A stretch of 64,000 nucleotides of DNA from Neobacillus novalis NBRC 102450 (GCF_001591805.1 NZ_BCVP01000010.1:248001-312000); one strand, 5' to 3'. Shown: positions 34,961 to 43,959, counted from the stretch's first letter. Made by a program: numbers and translations. Notes: generated from the sequence alone by a model not told the origin.

Positions 34961-36478
34961 GTGGGTGTTTCGCTTAGCAAGGGGCAAAAAGTTGATTTGA
35001 CCAAATCTCACCCTGGCCTGAAGAATGTTGGTGTCGGGCTGGGCTGGAATGTTAGTCATTTAGGTTCTAATTTTGATTTGGACGCGTCGGCCTTTTTAAT
35101 AGGCCAAACTGGAATGGTACAAAGCGACCAGGACTTTGTTTTCTATAATAATCCTTCAGGTGGAAATGGCTCGGTTATTTATAGCGGCGACAACCGGATT
35201 GGTTCAGGTGTGCGCGATGATGAACAAATAAGAATTGATTTAAACAAGGTACCAGCTCACATCCATCGGATTGCCTTTACGATTACGATTCACGATGCAC
35301 AGGTGAAACGGCAAAATTTCGGACAAGTGGCCGATTCCTACGTGCGTATTTTTGATGATGTAACCAATGAAGAATTATTAAGATTTAACCTTGGAAGAGA
35401 TTTTACTGTTGAAACAGCAATTGTTGCTGCCGAAGTTTACCGTCATAACGGAGAATGGAAATTTAATGCGATTGCCAGTGGCTTTCAAGGGGGATTAGCC
35501 GCACTTTGCCGCAACTTTGGTGTTACAGTTGACGACCCGCCAGTGAGCGCACCGGCTACGCCCCCTTCCCAGCAGTCAAATTACCAGCAGAGTCAAAGGA
35601 ATACTAATGACTATCAACCAAGTAATCCGTACCAGCAACCTAATCATTCTTATCAGCAGCTGCCAAACAATCTTAATCATTACCAGCAGAATCAAAATAA
35701 CGTTAGCCCTTACCAGCAGAATCAAAATAGCTATAATCCCTACCAGCAAAACCAGCCTGGCCAAAATTCATACCAGCAGCCTGCCTATGGGTATCCGACG
35801 CAGTCGGCCTATCCATCCACTTCCGGCTCACGTCAGGCATATGGCGGTGATGACATTATTTGTCCGCGCTGCCATTCCTCGAATGTTCGAACGGGGAAAA
35901 AAGGATTCGGTCTTGGCAAAGCGGCCATTGGAGGTTTAATCCTTGGGCCTGTCGGACTGCTTGGCGGTTTTATCGGGCAAAACCAGCTAAAACTTACTTG
36001 TAACAGCTGCGGAAACACCTGGTCCCCTTCGCAAACGGATTATGCGGAATGGGCAAACAATCAAAAGCGGAAAGCTCAAGATGTGTTCAATCGATACAAA
36101 AGCCAGGACGTCCTCGAGGCAGTGGTTGCGGGCTGTGCCCTAGTGGCAATGGCGGATGGTTACTTAGACGCTTCCGAACGGCAAAAAATGATGGAATTTG
36201 TTCATCAAAGTGAGGAGTTACGCGTTTTTGATACCAATAAAGTCATTCAAAAGTTTAACTTGTTCGTTTCAAGAATTGAGAATGACCGCATGATGGGCCG
36301 TGCGGAAGCATTTCGGGCACTTGGAAAAATTAGAACAAAGCCAGAGATCGCCCGGCTAGTTGCCCGCTATTGTATCGCAATCGGTTACGCCGATGGAAAT
36401 TTTGACAATAATGAAAAACAAATGGTAGCAGACATTTGCCACGAACTTGGACTGAACCCTGCTGAATTCCTATCCTAA
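34961..36478 (+). CDS. TerD-(Q/N-rich linker)-zinc ribbon-TerB fusion protein
   Basis: 505 aa. TerD domain (about 1-190) with calcium-site segments GLGWNV and FDLDASAFL. A Gln/Asn/Tyr/Pro-rich linker (about 195-295) built from repeats such as PYQQNQN resembles prion-like sequence. Then two CxxC pairs (CPRC near 300, CNSC near 346) flank a glycine-rich hydrophobic stretch (AAIGGLILGPVGLLGGFIG). A TerB-like helical domain (about 380-505) with MADGYLDASERQKM and YADGNFDNNEKQM ends the protein. GTG 34961 is the start: AAGGAG lies upstream and MGVSLSKGQKVDL is the family N-terminus. Ter proteins link to tellurite, phage and envelope stress; this role is inferred. Confidence 0.88.
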   Translation: MGVSLSKGQKVDLTKSHPGLKNVGVGLGWNVSHLGSNFDLDASAFLIGQTGMVQSDQDFVFYNNPSGGNGSVIYSGDNRIGSGVRDDEQIRIDLNKVPAHIHRIAFTITIHDAQVKRQNFGQVADSYVRIFDDVTNEELLRFNLGRDFTVETAIVAAEVYRHNGEWKFNAIASGFQGGLAALCRNFGVTVDDPPVSAPATPPSQQSNYQQSQRNTNDYQPSNPYQQPNHSYQQLPNNLNHYQQNQNNVSPYQQNQNSYNPYQQNQPGQNSYQQPAYGYPTQSAYPSTSGSRQAYGGDDIICPRCHSSNVRTGKKGFGLGKAAIGGLILGPVGLLGGFIGQNQLKLTCNSCGNTWSPSQTDYAEWANNQKRKAQDVFNRYKSQDVLEAVVAGCALVAMADGYLDASERQKMMEFVHQSEELRVFDTNKVIQKFNLFVSRIENDRMMGRAEAFRALGKIRTKPEIARLVARYCIAIGYADGNFDNNEKQMVADICHELGLNPAEFLS

Positions 36479-36480
36479 GA

Positions 36481-36518
36481 AAAAAGCCTTCACTCCGATT
36501 TTAGGAGTGAGGCTTTTT
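36481..36518. terminator. Bidirectional terminator between terD fusion and selB
   Basis: AAAAAGCCTTCACTCC pairs with GGAGTGAGGCTTTTT (one bulge); T-runs on both strands. It overlaps the selB stop codon. Confidence 0.85.
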
Positions 36519-38401
36519 TACATTTTCCAAACACGTTTGTTTTCTACTCTTTTGGTAAATCCTTTTGCATCCAATCTCTCTAAAAAGGGAATCATGTATT
36601 TCCGCGATAATGCAAGTACATCCTTCGCATCTCCGACTTCGAACTCAGTTCCTGTTTGGCTCCGCAGTTTATCGACTGCTTCTCCGAACACTTCCCCGTG
36701 ATAGGCAAACTGATCATCTAACTGCACGAGTAGCTGTTGGTCTGCTAGAAATCTCTTTAGGTCAAACTCTAAACTCTCAGGAATGCCAGCTCCTGTAAAA
36801 TAATCCTTTAAATAGCGAACCTTTAAGCCGTCTCGTTTCAATTCCTTAAGCATGTTTTCGGTTCGCTTGGCCCAGCTTTTCGGCACATTGGGAATAAAAC
36901 CTGACAAGGAAACAAATTGTTCTTTTCGCTTAAAAATACCATTCGTTATTCCATATTCAACGACATAATCAAGCAGGGATTTAGGAAATCTTTTTTGCAT
37001 CGTTTGCAAAAGTTCCGCTTTATTTACCCCCGGTTTCATTGAATGAGAAAGATGATAATCCTGCAGGCGATCAAAAATATCTTCTTCTAAAGAATCGATT
37101 AACAATTGAAACGTATATTCTTTTCCATTATATAAAACAAATTCGGGATCACCCAAATGTTCGGTTAATGTTGCTTCATCCAATGCTGTCCGCTTAATCA
37201 ACTCATTAAGCGGTAGGCTCTTCGCTTCTATTAAAGCAGCCGTGATTCGTTCTTTCGGTGTGCCTGCTTTTTTCTTTTCAAGTTCCTCAATTGTTTGGTT
37301 TCCGAAGCGATATTTATTTCCGCGTGGATCGATTACCCAGCCGCCGCCAATCGTCTCTTGCGGGCTTGGCCTCCGTAAAATAAAGCGGTCGCCGCGTTTC
37401 GTGAGAATTTCCTCCTCAAGCCGGAGCTGACAAAGAATCTCGCCATTTTCTTCCTTAATTTCATTGCGATCAAAGAAAACAATCCTGCCCATTACCTCTG
37501 CCGTTCCGATATGAAGCTTGATCGGCATCCTTTGCTTCACCAGATGTTCAAGGTCTTCAACCATCCGAATGGCTACATCTAAAGTTTTTGTTACAATAAA
37601 ATGCTCAGATGAAACGAGGACATCACCGCGTTCCAAGTCTTCCTTGGAAACATTTGAAAGGTTTATCGCGGTCCGCTGACCGGCATATGCCTTTACCGAA
37701 GGTTTATGGTGCACCTGAATCTGCCTCGCTCTCACCTCGAGCCCTCTTGGCATGATTTTTAGTGCTTGCCCTTCCTCAACGGAACCTTCATACACAGTCC
37801 CACGAACAACCGTCCCTTGACCTTTAACAGTAAACACTTGGTCGATTGGCAGCCGGAATGCCCCTTTAACATCCCGCATTTCTTGGTCCTTTAATGTTTT
37901 AATAATTAATTCTTTTATTTTGTCGATTCCTTTATTTGATAGGCTATCGACAAGAACAAATGGAGCATCCTCAAACACGGTGCCTGCTAGCTCTTCAAAA
38001 ATATCATCATTGACAAGCTCAATAAATTCCTCGTCAACCCTGTCAATTTTCGAAATCGCCACCAAACCATTTTTCACACCTAAGAATTTTAAAATATCAA
38101 GATGTTCTCTCGTCTGCGGCATCACGCCCTCATCCGCGGCGACGACAAGGACAACGAGGTCAATTCCGGCCACTCCGGCAATCATTTGCCTGATAAAGCG
38201 TTCATGCCCCGGAACATCAATGACGGAAATTTGGATTTCATCATCTTCATATAATGGCGCAAATCCGAGTTCAATCGAGATTTGCCGCTCTTTTTCCTCT
38301 TTTAAACGATCTGTATCAATATTTGTGAGTGCTTTTGTTAATGAGGTTTTCCCATGGTCAATATGTCCCGCCATGCCAATCGTAAAATATCGTTTTTCCA
38401 A
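36518..38401 (-). CDS. selB: Selenocysteine-specific translation elongation factor SelB
   Basis: About 627 aa. GTPase domain with G1 GHIDHGKTSL, G3 DVPGHERF and G4 SKID (SelB often departs from NKxD), the SelB-type switch ERQISIELGFAPL, then two beta-barrels and four C-terminal winged helices (about 370-627) that bind the SECIS hairpin in mRNA. It brings Sec-tRNA to recoded UGA. TTG 38401 is chosen (GAAGGTG six bases upstream; product MEKRYFTIGMAGHIDHG). selA, selD and selC are not in the window, unlike the common selA-selB pairing. All motifs are intact, so it looks functional. Confidence 0.93.
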   Translation of the reverse strand: MEKRYFTIGMAGHIDHGKTSLTKALTNIDTDRLKEEKERQISIELGFAPLYEDDEIQISVIDVPGHERFIRQMIAGVAGIDLVVLVVAADEGVMPQTREHLDILKFLGVKNGLVAISKIDRVDEEFIELVNDDIFEELAGTVFEDAPFVLVDSLSNKGIDKIKELIIKTLKDQEMRDVKGAFRLPIDQVFTVKGQGTVVRGTVYEGSVEEGQALKIMPRGLEVRARQIQVHHKPSVKAYAGQRTAINLSNVSKEDLERGDVLVSSEHFIVTKTLDVAIRMVEDLEHLVKQRMPIKLHIGTAEVMGRIVFFDRNEIKEENGEILCQLRLEEEILTKRGDRFILRRPSPQETIGGGWVIDPRGNKYRFGNQTIEELEKKKAGTPKERITAALIEAKSLPLNELIKRTALDEATLTEHLGDPEFVLYNGKEYTFQLLIDSLEEDIFDRLQDYHLSHSMKPGVNKAELLQTMQKRFPKSLLDYVVEYGITNGIFKRKEQFVSLSGFIPNVPKSWAKRTENMLKELKRDGLKVRYLKDYFTGAGIPESLEFDLKRFLADQQLLVQLDDQFAYHGEVFGEAVDKLRSQTGTEFEVGDAKDVLALSRKYMIPFLERLDAKGFTKRVENKRVWKM

Positions 38402-38510
38402 GATTGTCACCTTCTTTATCGTTCTACCATTCTACTGTAGCCCTTATAATACATTTGTTCAAGAGAACATTTTTAGACAATCTGTTGCTATCGCTATTCT
38501 TCAACGTGCG

Positions 38511-39494
38511 CTATATGATTCCTTCTGTAATGATTTCGTTTGTTTCAAGCTTCCCTGTATGTTCATCATATAAAGTCCAAGCCCAATTTTGAATCCTGAC
38601 AGAATCCACAGACTTCCATTGATCGAGGCTGGGAATCACGTCTTTTCCAAAAGCTAATTGAGACAATTTAGTCATTAATACATAGGATGAGTATGGGTGC
38701 GGGTAATTCGGGTCTTTTTTTGCCTCATAAAAAAATTTCTTTAGTAATCTATACGGCTTCGGTTCGTAAATTAGTTCAACCAGTTTGGCTCGGTATTCCA
38801 AATCTTTTGCGGGCAGATTGGGGAAGCATCCATAATCACTGAGATGCTGCGCTTCATGCTTTAAATAACTCACTTGAAACTCGCTGCTTTCAATTGTTAC
38901 CCTTTTTTTCTTAGGCCGTTCATCTACATAATAAAGACCGTCTTCTTTCGCCCAGCCACCGGCAAATTTTTCGCCGAATGTTGCAAAATGAATCCAGCTT
39001 TGCATGATGAAATCCCTCAAGAAGTAAACCGTAACATCCTGTGTTTGATGAGGTAATTCAACCCTAAATTCCTTTTTATCCGTCGTTCGCCAAATATATG
39101 GCCCTCTGAATGGAGACGTCACGCCGCCTAAAAACTGATATCCTTTTTCTTTAAAAATTTCTTCTAATTTTTCCTCAATTAAATCAAGGCTGTCGATTAA
39201 AACTTTATCTGAAATTAATAGCCTTAGCTCATGGACTAACCGAGTTTCTGCATCTATAACACTCTTTCGCGTTAAAACCGAAAGAAAGTATTGATTATAA
39301 GCCAATAAAACTTTTCTAATCCAAGGGTCGTCCGTTTTAAATCTAAAATTTGGCTTTCCTCCAAAAAAACGGTGATAATACTTCATTTCCAGTTGCTCAT
39401 ATTTTCTATTTTTATTTGGCAGTGACTGAAGATACTCATAAGCAGCCGTCACATCCCCCTGTAAACACAAGGCATAGAATTTAGACTCGTCCAA
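38511..39494 (-). CDS. Uncharacterised protein with HExxH motif
   Basis: 327 aa, no signal peptide or membrane helix. The N-terminal part (ALCLQGDVTAAYEYLQSLPN) looks helical. The C-terminal half contains SYLKHEAQHLSDYGCFPNL followed by KDLEYRAKLVELIYEP. HEAQH fits the zinc metallopeptidase motif HExxH, and the later Glu could be the third ligand as in gluzincins. I do not recognise the family. TTG 39494 has GAGGGA at good distance. It lies 110 bp upstream of selB in the same direction; co-transcription is possible. Confidence 0.7.
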   Translation of the reverse strand: MDESKFYALCLQGDVTAAYEYLQSLPNKNRKYEQLEMKYYHRFFGGKPNFRFKTDDPWIRKVLLAYNQYFLSVLTRKSVIDAETRLVHELRLLISDKVLIDSLDLIEEKLEEIFKEKGYQFLGGVTSPFRGPYIWRTTDKKEFRVELPHQTQDVTVYFLRDFIMQSWIHFATFGEKFAGGWAKEDGLYYVDERPKKKRVTIESSEFQVSYLKHEAQHLSDYGCFPNLPAKDLEYRAKLVELIYEPKPYRLLKKFFYEAKKDPNYPHPYSSYVLMTKLSQLAFGKDVIPSLDQWKSVDSVRIQNWAWTLYDEHTGKLETNEIITEGII

Positions 39495-39616
39495 TTTGGA
39501 TCCCTCACAATATTGTTTTTTCTATTTTCCAGTTAACAAATTTCTTCTAAAAATGATAAAATAAAGGAAACTGACGAAATTTTGTTACTTACTATTTTAG
39601 TAGATTGGAGAATAAT

Positions 39617-40099
39617 ATGATAAAACTTGTAAAAGTATTAACGGAAGAAGAGGATATCCTTCATAACCTTATCCAATTTTACATTTATGAATTTAGCCAG
39701 TACATACCAACCATTGCTTTAGAATCGAATGGATCATACAAGCCATTTGATTTAACAGACTACTGGAGAAGCCCTAACCTGCACCCCTTTTTCATTAAAA
39801 AGGAAGACGAGCTAATTGGTTTTGCCCTTATTGAAAGTGCTACAGACATCGAGCCGAACGCGATACTAGAATTCTTTATTGTCCGAAAATATGCCGGTAA
39901 AGGCTATGGAAAAATGGCTGCCTACGAAATATTCACCTTATTTCCTGGTAAGTGGTTTGTTACCCAAATTGAAAAGAACTATCCTGCACAGGCTTTTTGG
40001 AGAAGTACGATTTCTAAATTTACAGGTGGAAAGTTCAGTGAAAGATATGACGAAAATAGGAAGTCAATCCAAGAGTTTGATACAAACTTGCTAGTATAA
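39617..40099 (+). CDS. GNAT family N-acetyltransferase
   Basis: About 160 aa. The acetyl-CoA-binding region reads ILEFFIVRKYAGKGYGKMAAYEIF, matching the R/Q-x-x-G-x-G/A motif A, and motif B follows around NYPAQAFWRSTI. Substrate unknown. ATG 39617 with TGGAG six bases upstream is preferred over an in-frame TTG that overlaps that site. Stand-alone gene ending at a terminator shared with the convergent oxidoreductase. Confidence 0.88.
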   Translation: MIKLVKVLTEEEDILHNLIQFYIYEFSQYIPTIALESNGSYKPFDLTDYWRSPNLHPFFIKKEDELIGFALIESATDIEPNAILEFFIVRKYAGKGYGKMAAYEIFTLFPGKWFVTQIEKNYPAQAFWRSTISKFTGGKFSERYDENRKSIQEFDTNLLV

Positions 40100-40105
40100 T
40101 AATCA

Positions 40106-40133
40106 GGAGTAGTTGGATTTATCCCACTACTCC
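40106..40133. terminator. Bidirectional terminator
   Basis: GGAGTAGT/ACTACTCC stem between convergent GNAT and oxidoreductase genes; overlaps the latter's stop codon. Confidence 0.6.
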
Positions 40134-41095
40134 ACACTGATAACAACCTTCCCCTTTACGTGTCCTTCTCCAAGATACCGAATAGCTTCTTCCACCTGAC
40201 TTAACGAATATCGTCTATCGATAACAGGTGCTAGTTTACCTGAAACAAAAAGATTTTTTAAAATATTTTGATCATCTTTGTTTGGTTTATGAACTAGGAT
40301 AGCCATATTTTTTCTTTCAGTTTTAGAAATCAAGGGTCCCAGTAACAATAATTGGAAAATTAGAGATAAAGAGCCTCCAACCATAACATATTTGCCCTTT
40401 GGATTTAATGAACGCTTGTAATCGAAGATTGACCGAGTTCCTACAACATCAAGAATGAGATCATAAAACAGTCCATTTTGGCTGAAATCTTCTTGAGTGT
40501 AATCAATAACATGGTCTGCGCCCAGCGACTTTAACATATCCAGCTTAATCGCGCTGTCCACACAAGTTACTTCAGCACCATGTAATTTGGCAATCTGCAG
40601 CGCAAACGTGCCCACACCTCCACCGGCACCATTAATTAAAACCGTTTGACCCTCCTGAAGCTGTCCTTTATTGCGAAGTCCCTGCAAGGCGAGGACAGCA
40701 GCTTGTGGAATTGCCGCTGCTTGTTCAAATGTCATACTAGCTGGTTTTATTGACAATGCTTCTTCATGTATACATACATACTCCGCAAATCCACCCCAGC
40801 CACACCAAGAAATATCCCCGAATACCTCGTCTTCTTGTTGAAGGTGTTTAACATTTCTGCCAATCGCTTCAACCCGTCCTGCTATGTCTGCTCCAAGTAT
40901 CTTATATTTTGGTTTTAGCATACCTCCCATTCGAGCCAGGAATGGTTTACCTCTTAGGAGATCCCAGTCCCAAGAATTCACAGAAACAGCATGGACCTTT
41001 ACCAATACTTCATTATCCTGTGGAGTAGGTATTTCTACTTCTTTGAGAGTAAGAACATCAGTCGTTCCGTACTTATCGTATACCATCGCCTTCAT
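40127..41095 (-). CDS. NAD(P)-dependent zinc-free alcohol dehydrogenase/quinone oxidoreductase (MDR superfamily)
   Basis: 322 aa. GroES-like N-domain (about 1-120, with GADIAGRVEAIG) and Rossmann domain with INGAGGGVGTFALQIAKLHGAEVT; the ending GKVVISVE is typical. The catalytic zinc Cys and the Cys cluster of true alcohol dehydrogenases are missing, so it is more like quinone oxidoreductases. AAAGGAGAAG precedes ATG 41095. Substrate unknown. Confidence 0.88.
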   Translation of the reverse strand: MKAMVYDKYGTTDVLTLKEVEIPTPQDNEVLVKVHAVSVNSWDWDLLRGKPFLARMGGMLKPKYKILGADIAGRVEAIGRNVKHLQQEDEVFGDISWCGWGGFAEYVCIHEEALSIKPASMTFEQAAAIPQAAVLALQGLRNKGQLQEGQTVLINGAGGGVGTFALQIAKLHGAEVTCVDSAIKLDMLKSLGADHVIDYTQEDFSQNGLFYDLILDVVGTRSIFDYKRSLNPKGKYVMVGGSLSLIFQLLLLGPLISKTERKNMAILVHKPNKDDQNILKNLFVSGKLAPVIDRRYSLSQVEEAIRYLGEGHVKGKVVISVE

Positions 41096-41156
41096 GAGGA
41101 CTTCTCCTTTAATTTTCGGTATGAGTAAAAGTATTTCTAATTTTAATACCTAAGTT

Positions 41157-41630
41157 TTATCGATTATCCCAAATCGAATCTAAATCTTTTATTAAACTTT
41201 CTTTTGATTTTTCGACCTTAACCAGTTGTGCATATTCCATAGCGAAGTTATATTGTTCCTTTGCTAGATCATTTTTTTCTAAAAGAGCATTTGCTCGACA
41301 CAGTGCTTCATAGGCATAGCCAATATAAAATGGTTCAATTTCGTTTGCCAAGCTAACTTCTAAACAACGATCTCCGTAATATAATGCTCGTTCCCCCAAT
41401 TCCGCAACAGCATAAACCCTTGATAATTGCCAATACCCAATCGAGAGATTTTGCGATGTGTGATCTACAACCTTTGTCCAATGCCAAAACGAAGTATGCG
41501 CTAGATTAATCATTTCTTCTGCCTCTTCAGATGACCTTTCAGTATTATCCAATAAATCCCATGACGCATTAAAACAATTTATGGCTAATTGTTTGTGCGT
41601 GAATGTTGGAGTCTCTTTTACAGTTTTCAT
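41157..41630 (-). CDS. TPR-like hypothetical protein
   Basis: 157 aa, all-helical appearance, no signal peptide. Segments such as YWQLSRVYAVAELGERALYYGDRCLEVS and YAYEALCRANALLEKNDLAKEQYNFAMEYAQ have the spacing of tetratricopeptide repeats, so a protein-protein interaction role is likely. The start is 3 nt after the HAD-GNAT stop, with AGAGGGGA upstream, so it belongs to that operon. No further function can be assigned. Confidence 0.75.
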   Translation of the reverse strand: MKTVKETPTFTHKQLAINCFNASWDLLDNTERSSEEAEEMINLAHTSFWHWTKVVDHTSQNLSIGYWQLSRVYAVAELGERALYYGDRCLEVSLANEIEPFYIGYAYEALCRANALLEKNDLAKEQYNFAMEYAQLVKVEKSKESLIKDLDSIWDNR

Positions 41631-41633
41631 GAT

Positions 41634-42767
41634 TTATTCCCCTCTTTTTTCAAAGTTACTTATCAATAAACCTGGAACAACCTCCATGTCAAGAACCAAT
41701 TTAAATCCATTACGCAAATATAAGTTCTTGGCAGGTGTATTATTCTTACCTGTCGAAACTTTAAAAACTAGTAAATCCGGATGTTCTTTCTCGATAAAGG
41801 TTAATAATGCTTGAGCAATTCCCTTACGAAAATGCTTGGGATGAACAACCATCCGGCAAATCGTGAGCTCGCGATCATCGATTGTATAAGAAATAGCTCC
41901 AGCCAATTCATCTCCCTCAAAATATCCATAGAAGGTTTCCTTACTCTCCATCAGTTCCTCCATAGACTCTTTCAACGGTGGGATATCGAAAAAATTGATT
42001 AATTTGGCTTCGATGAGATAGGAGACCCTTTGCAAATCAAACAGTGCCCTGACTTTGTCCATATTTTGAAGATCAAACTTTTTTATCATGCGGCTATCCC
42101 CTTCTCCTTTCAGTTTTTCTATTATTAACGGAATCTCACTTAAATCTTCAATAATAAAATCGGCTTTAACATCATTCCAATAGATATCCTTTTTCCAAAT
42201 TGTTTTCATTCCAACTCTTCTGGCTGCTTTTATGTCATTTTCGGGATGATCACCAACATAAACACTTTCATTTGCTAATACATTGAGTTGCTTTAGCGCA
42301 TTATCAAATATTTCGTGATTAGGCTTTTTCATGCCCTCCCATTCGGAAATAAGGATTGTTTCAAAATATTTTTCAATGCGCAAGGCAACAATATTGTCTA
42401 ATTGGAACTGTCCCCTTCCATTTGTAATAACCCCTAAGAGTATGGATTTCTCCTTTAATGCTTCTAACATGCTGATTAAATTGGGAAAGGGTACACAATA
42501 ATTCTTAAATTCTAGCAAATAATCTTGAAGCAGCACTTCCCATGTAATCCCCTTAATGTTAAGTTCAGCGATTAATTGCTGATACACCTTATCTTTCCAG
42601 ACGTATCCACGAGAATCTAATTCTATAAATCTGAATGTATATAATTCTTTTGGAATATGCCCGAGCCAATTTTTCATGCGCTCATATTGGTCACCGATAA
42701 ATTTTTGGACGGAAGCATCTCGATTTAATAAAGTGCCATCTAAATCAAATATTACTGCTTTAATCAT
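41634..42767 (-). CDS. HAD hydrolase-GNAT acetyltransferase fusion
   Basis: 377 aa. HAD phosphatase/phosphohydrolase part (1-220): nucleophile motif FDLDGTLLN, motif II in GVITNGRGQ, Lys in KKPNHEIF, motif IV in YVGDHPENDI. GNAT part (227-377) with VVHPKHFRKGIAQALL and the NLYLRNGF segment. The junction is striking: residues KGEGDSR before Met 227 are encoded by AAAGGAGAAGGGG (42110-42098), a strong Shine-Dalgarno about 9 bp before ATG 42089. So the linker looks like a former intergenic ribosome site, and a separate 151-aa GNAT may still be made. Confidence 0.85.
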   Translation of the reverse strand: MIKAVIFDLDGTLLNRDASVQKFIGDQYERMKNWLGHIPKELYTFRFIELDSRGYVWKDKVYQQLIAELNIKGITWEVLLQDYLLEFKNYCVPFPNLISMLEALKEKSILLGVITNGRGQFQLDNIVALRIEKYFETILISEWEGMKKPNHEIFDNALKQLNVLANESVYVGDHPENDIKAARRVGMKTIWKKDIYWNDVKADFIIEDLSEIPLIIEKLKGEGDSRMIKKFDLQNMDKVRALFDLQRVSYLIEAKLINFFDIPPLKESMEELMESKETFYGYFEGDELAGAISYTIDDRELTICRMVVHPKHFRKGIAQALLTFIEKEHPDLLVFKVSTGKNNTPAKNLYLRNGFKLVLDMEVVPGLLISNFEKRGE

Positions 42768-42790
42768 GTTGCACTCCTTACCCTAATCTT

Positions 42791-42825
42791 AAAAGCGATA
42801 CTTTAGTCGAACAAGTATCGCTTTT
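42791..42825 (-). terminator. Terminator after the uracil-DNA glycosylase gene
   Basis: 12-bp perfect stem AAAAGCGATACT/AGTATCGCTTTT. Confidence 0.75.
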
Positions 42826-42836
42826 CCTTTTGTATT

Positions 42837-43415
42837 CTATGTTAGTTGATTTTGGTAATGTTTAGCAACTAATTTCCAATCCTCCACAAATGTTGACCAA
42901 AGATTTGGCCGGCGCCTGACAGCCAAAGGGTGGTAACCTACCGCTGTTGGGTACCCTTTCACTTGATGGATGGCGCCTCGAAGTGCCTTCACTTCTGCCT
43001 CATAATCTTGGAAAAAGGATTGAACCGCAACATTTCCTAAGCAAAAAATTAACTCTGGTTCTTTAGCCTTAAGCTGCTGCTCAAGATGAATCATACACGT
43101 TTGCCGAGTTCTTTCTTTATTATAAGCGCGTACTGGTTTTCTTTTTAAAATAAACGTCACGTACAAATCTTCCATCGTTAAGCCCACTTCAACAGCCGCC
43201 TGTTGCAGCGTTTGTCTCGTTCCACATACAATGGCGTTCCCTTCACGGTCCTCTCGTGCACCGGGATTATCCAAAATAATCATAATCGGTGCATTCGGGT
43301 TGCCTTCACCCCAGATCATTCGGGAACCATGCTGGTCGAGACCGCATTTACAGCAGTTTATTTGGTCCACTGGTGTAGGCTCTTCCGGCCAAAGAACTGG
43401 GCAAAATTCAGGCAT
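42837..43415 (-). CDS. Uracil-DNA glycosylase superfamily protein (family 4/5-like, Fe-S type)
   Basis: 192 aa. Removes uracil (or related bases) from DNA in base excision repair. Motif A region reads GEGNPNAPIMIILDNPG with GAREDREG after it, and motif B is GYHPLAVRR near residue 158. Cysteines in NCCKCG, VCGTRQ and RQTCMI could hold a 4Fe-4S cluster as in family 4 enzymes. Length and motifs fit YqfB-unrelated UdgX/Udg4-type proteins common in Bacilli; exact subfamily is unsure. GGAGGG precedes ATG 43415. Confidence 0.85.
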   Translation of the reverse strand: MPEFCPVLWPEEPTPVDQINCCKCGLDQHGSRMIWGEGNPNAPIMIILDNPGAREDREGNAIVCGTRQTLQQAAVEVGLTMEDLYVTFILKRKPVRAYNKERTRQTCMIHLEQQLKAKEPELIFCLGNVAVQSFFQDYEAEVKALRGAIHQVKGYPTAVGYHPLAVRRRPNLWSTFVEDWKLVAKHYQNQLT

Positions 43416-43431
43416 TGATTTCCCTCCAGAA

Positions 43432-43950
43432 TTAATCCTTATTACTATATTCTTGCTTTTCCTTTAAATATTCCTTTTCACATTTCAGCAGCATATAATT
43501 AACAGCGTTCCCTTCCTTCTTCTTCTTTTCAATCACTTCCCATTTGAGATCAGATAGTTTTAAATGCACTGCGACATTCGTGTTGTCCGGCTGTTTATAT
43601 AGCAAATAGGCTTCAGATGGTTTTATGAACAATGTCGGCTTTCCGCGAGAGGCGACAATAAAATGTTGATGTAATGATTGATAATATTCATCGATTTCTT
43701 TCCCGCCATAGATAAGATTAGCAGCATCAAGTCCCTTGTCCGTAACCTCTATAAAGCTTCGATCATCTATGTCTAATTCCAGTCCGGTAATAATATCTTT
43801 CATAAGTGCTTTATTATATTTAAAATCTCGATTTTTCATATTTTCAATGCAATCAGGGGAAAGTCTAGGCAGCTCGTCAGCATTGGCTTCAATGGAACAT
43901 AAACAAACGGATACGAATAGGCCAGCTATAATGGCAGTTGTTTTTTTCAT
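43432..43950 (-). CDS. Secreted hypothetical protein
   Basis: About 172 aa with a signal peptide (MKKTTAIIAGLFVSVCLCS ... ANA, cleavage near residue 24). The mature part is charged and mixed alpha/beta, with no motif I recognise. The ribosome site GAGGGG forms the 3' arm of a strong hairpin (43960-44001), so translation may be limited by RNA folding. ATG 43950 is preferred over an upstream in-frame GTG that lies inside the hairpin. Confidence 0.7.
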   Translation of the reverse strand: MKKTTAIIAGLFVSVCLCSIEANADELPRLSPDCIENMKNRDFKYNKALMKDIITGLELDIDDRSFIEVTDKGLDAANLIYGGKEIDEYYQSLHQHFIVASRGKPTLFIKPSEAYLLYKQPDNTNVAVHLKLSDLKWEVIEKKKKEGNAVNYMLLKCEKEYLKEKQEYSNKD

Positions 43951-43959
43951 CAAAAAAAT

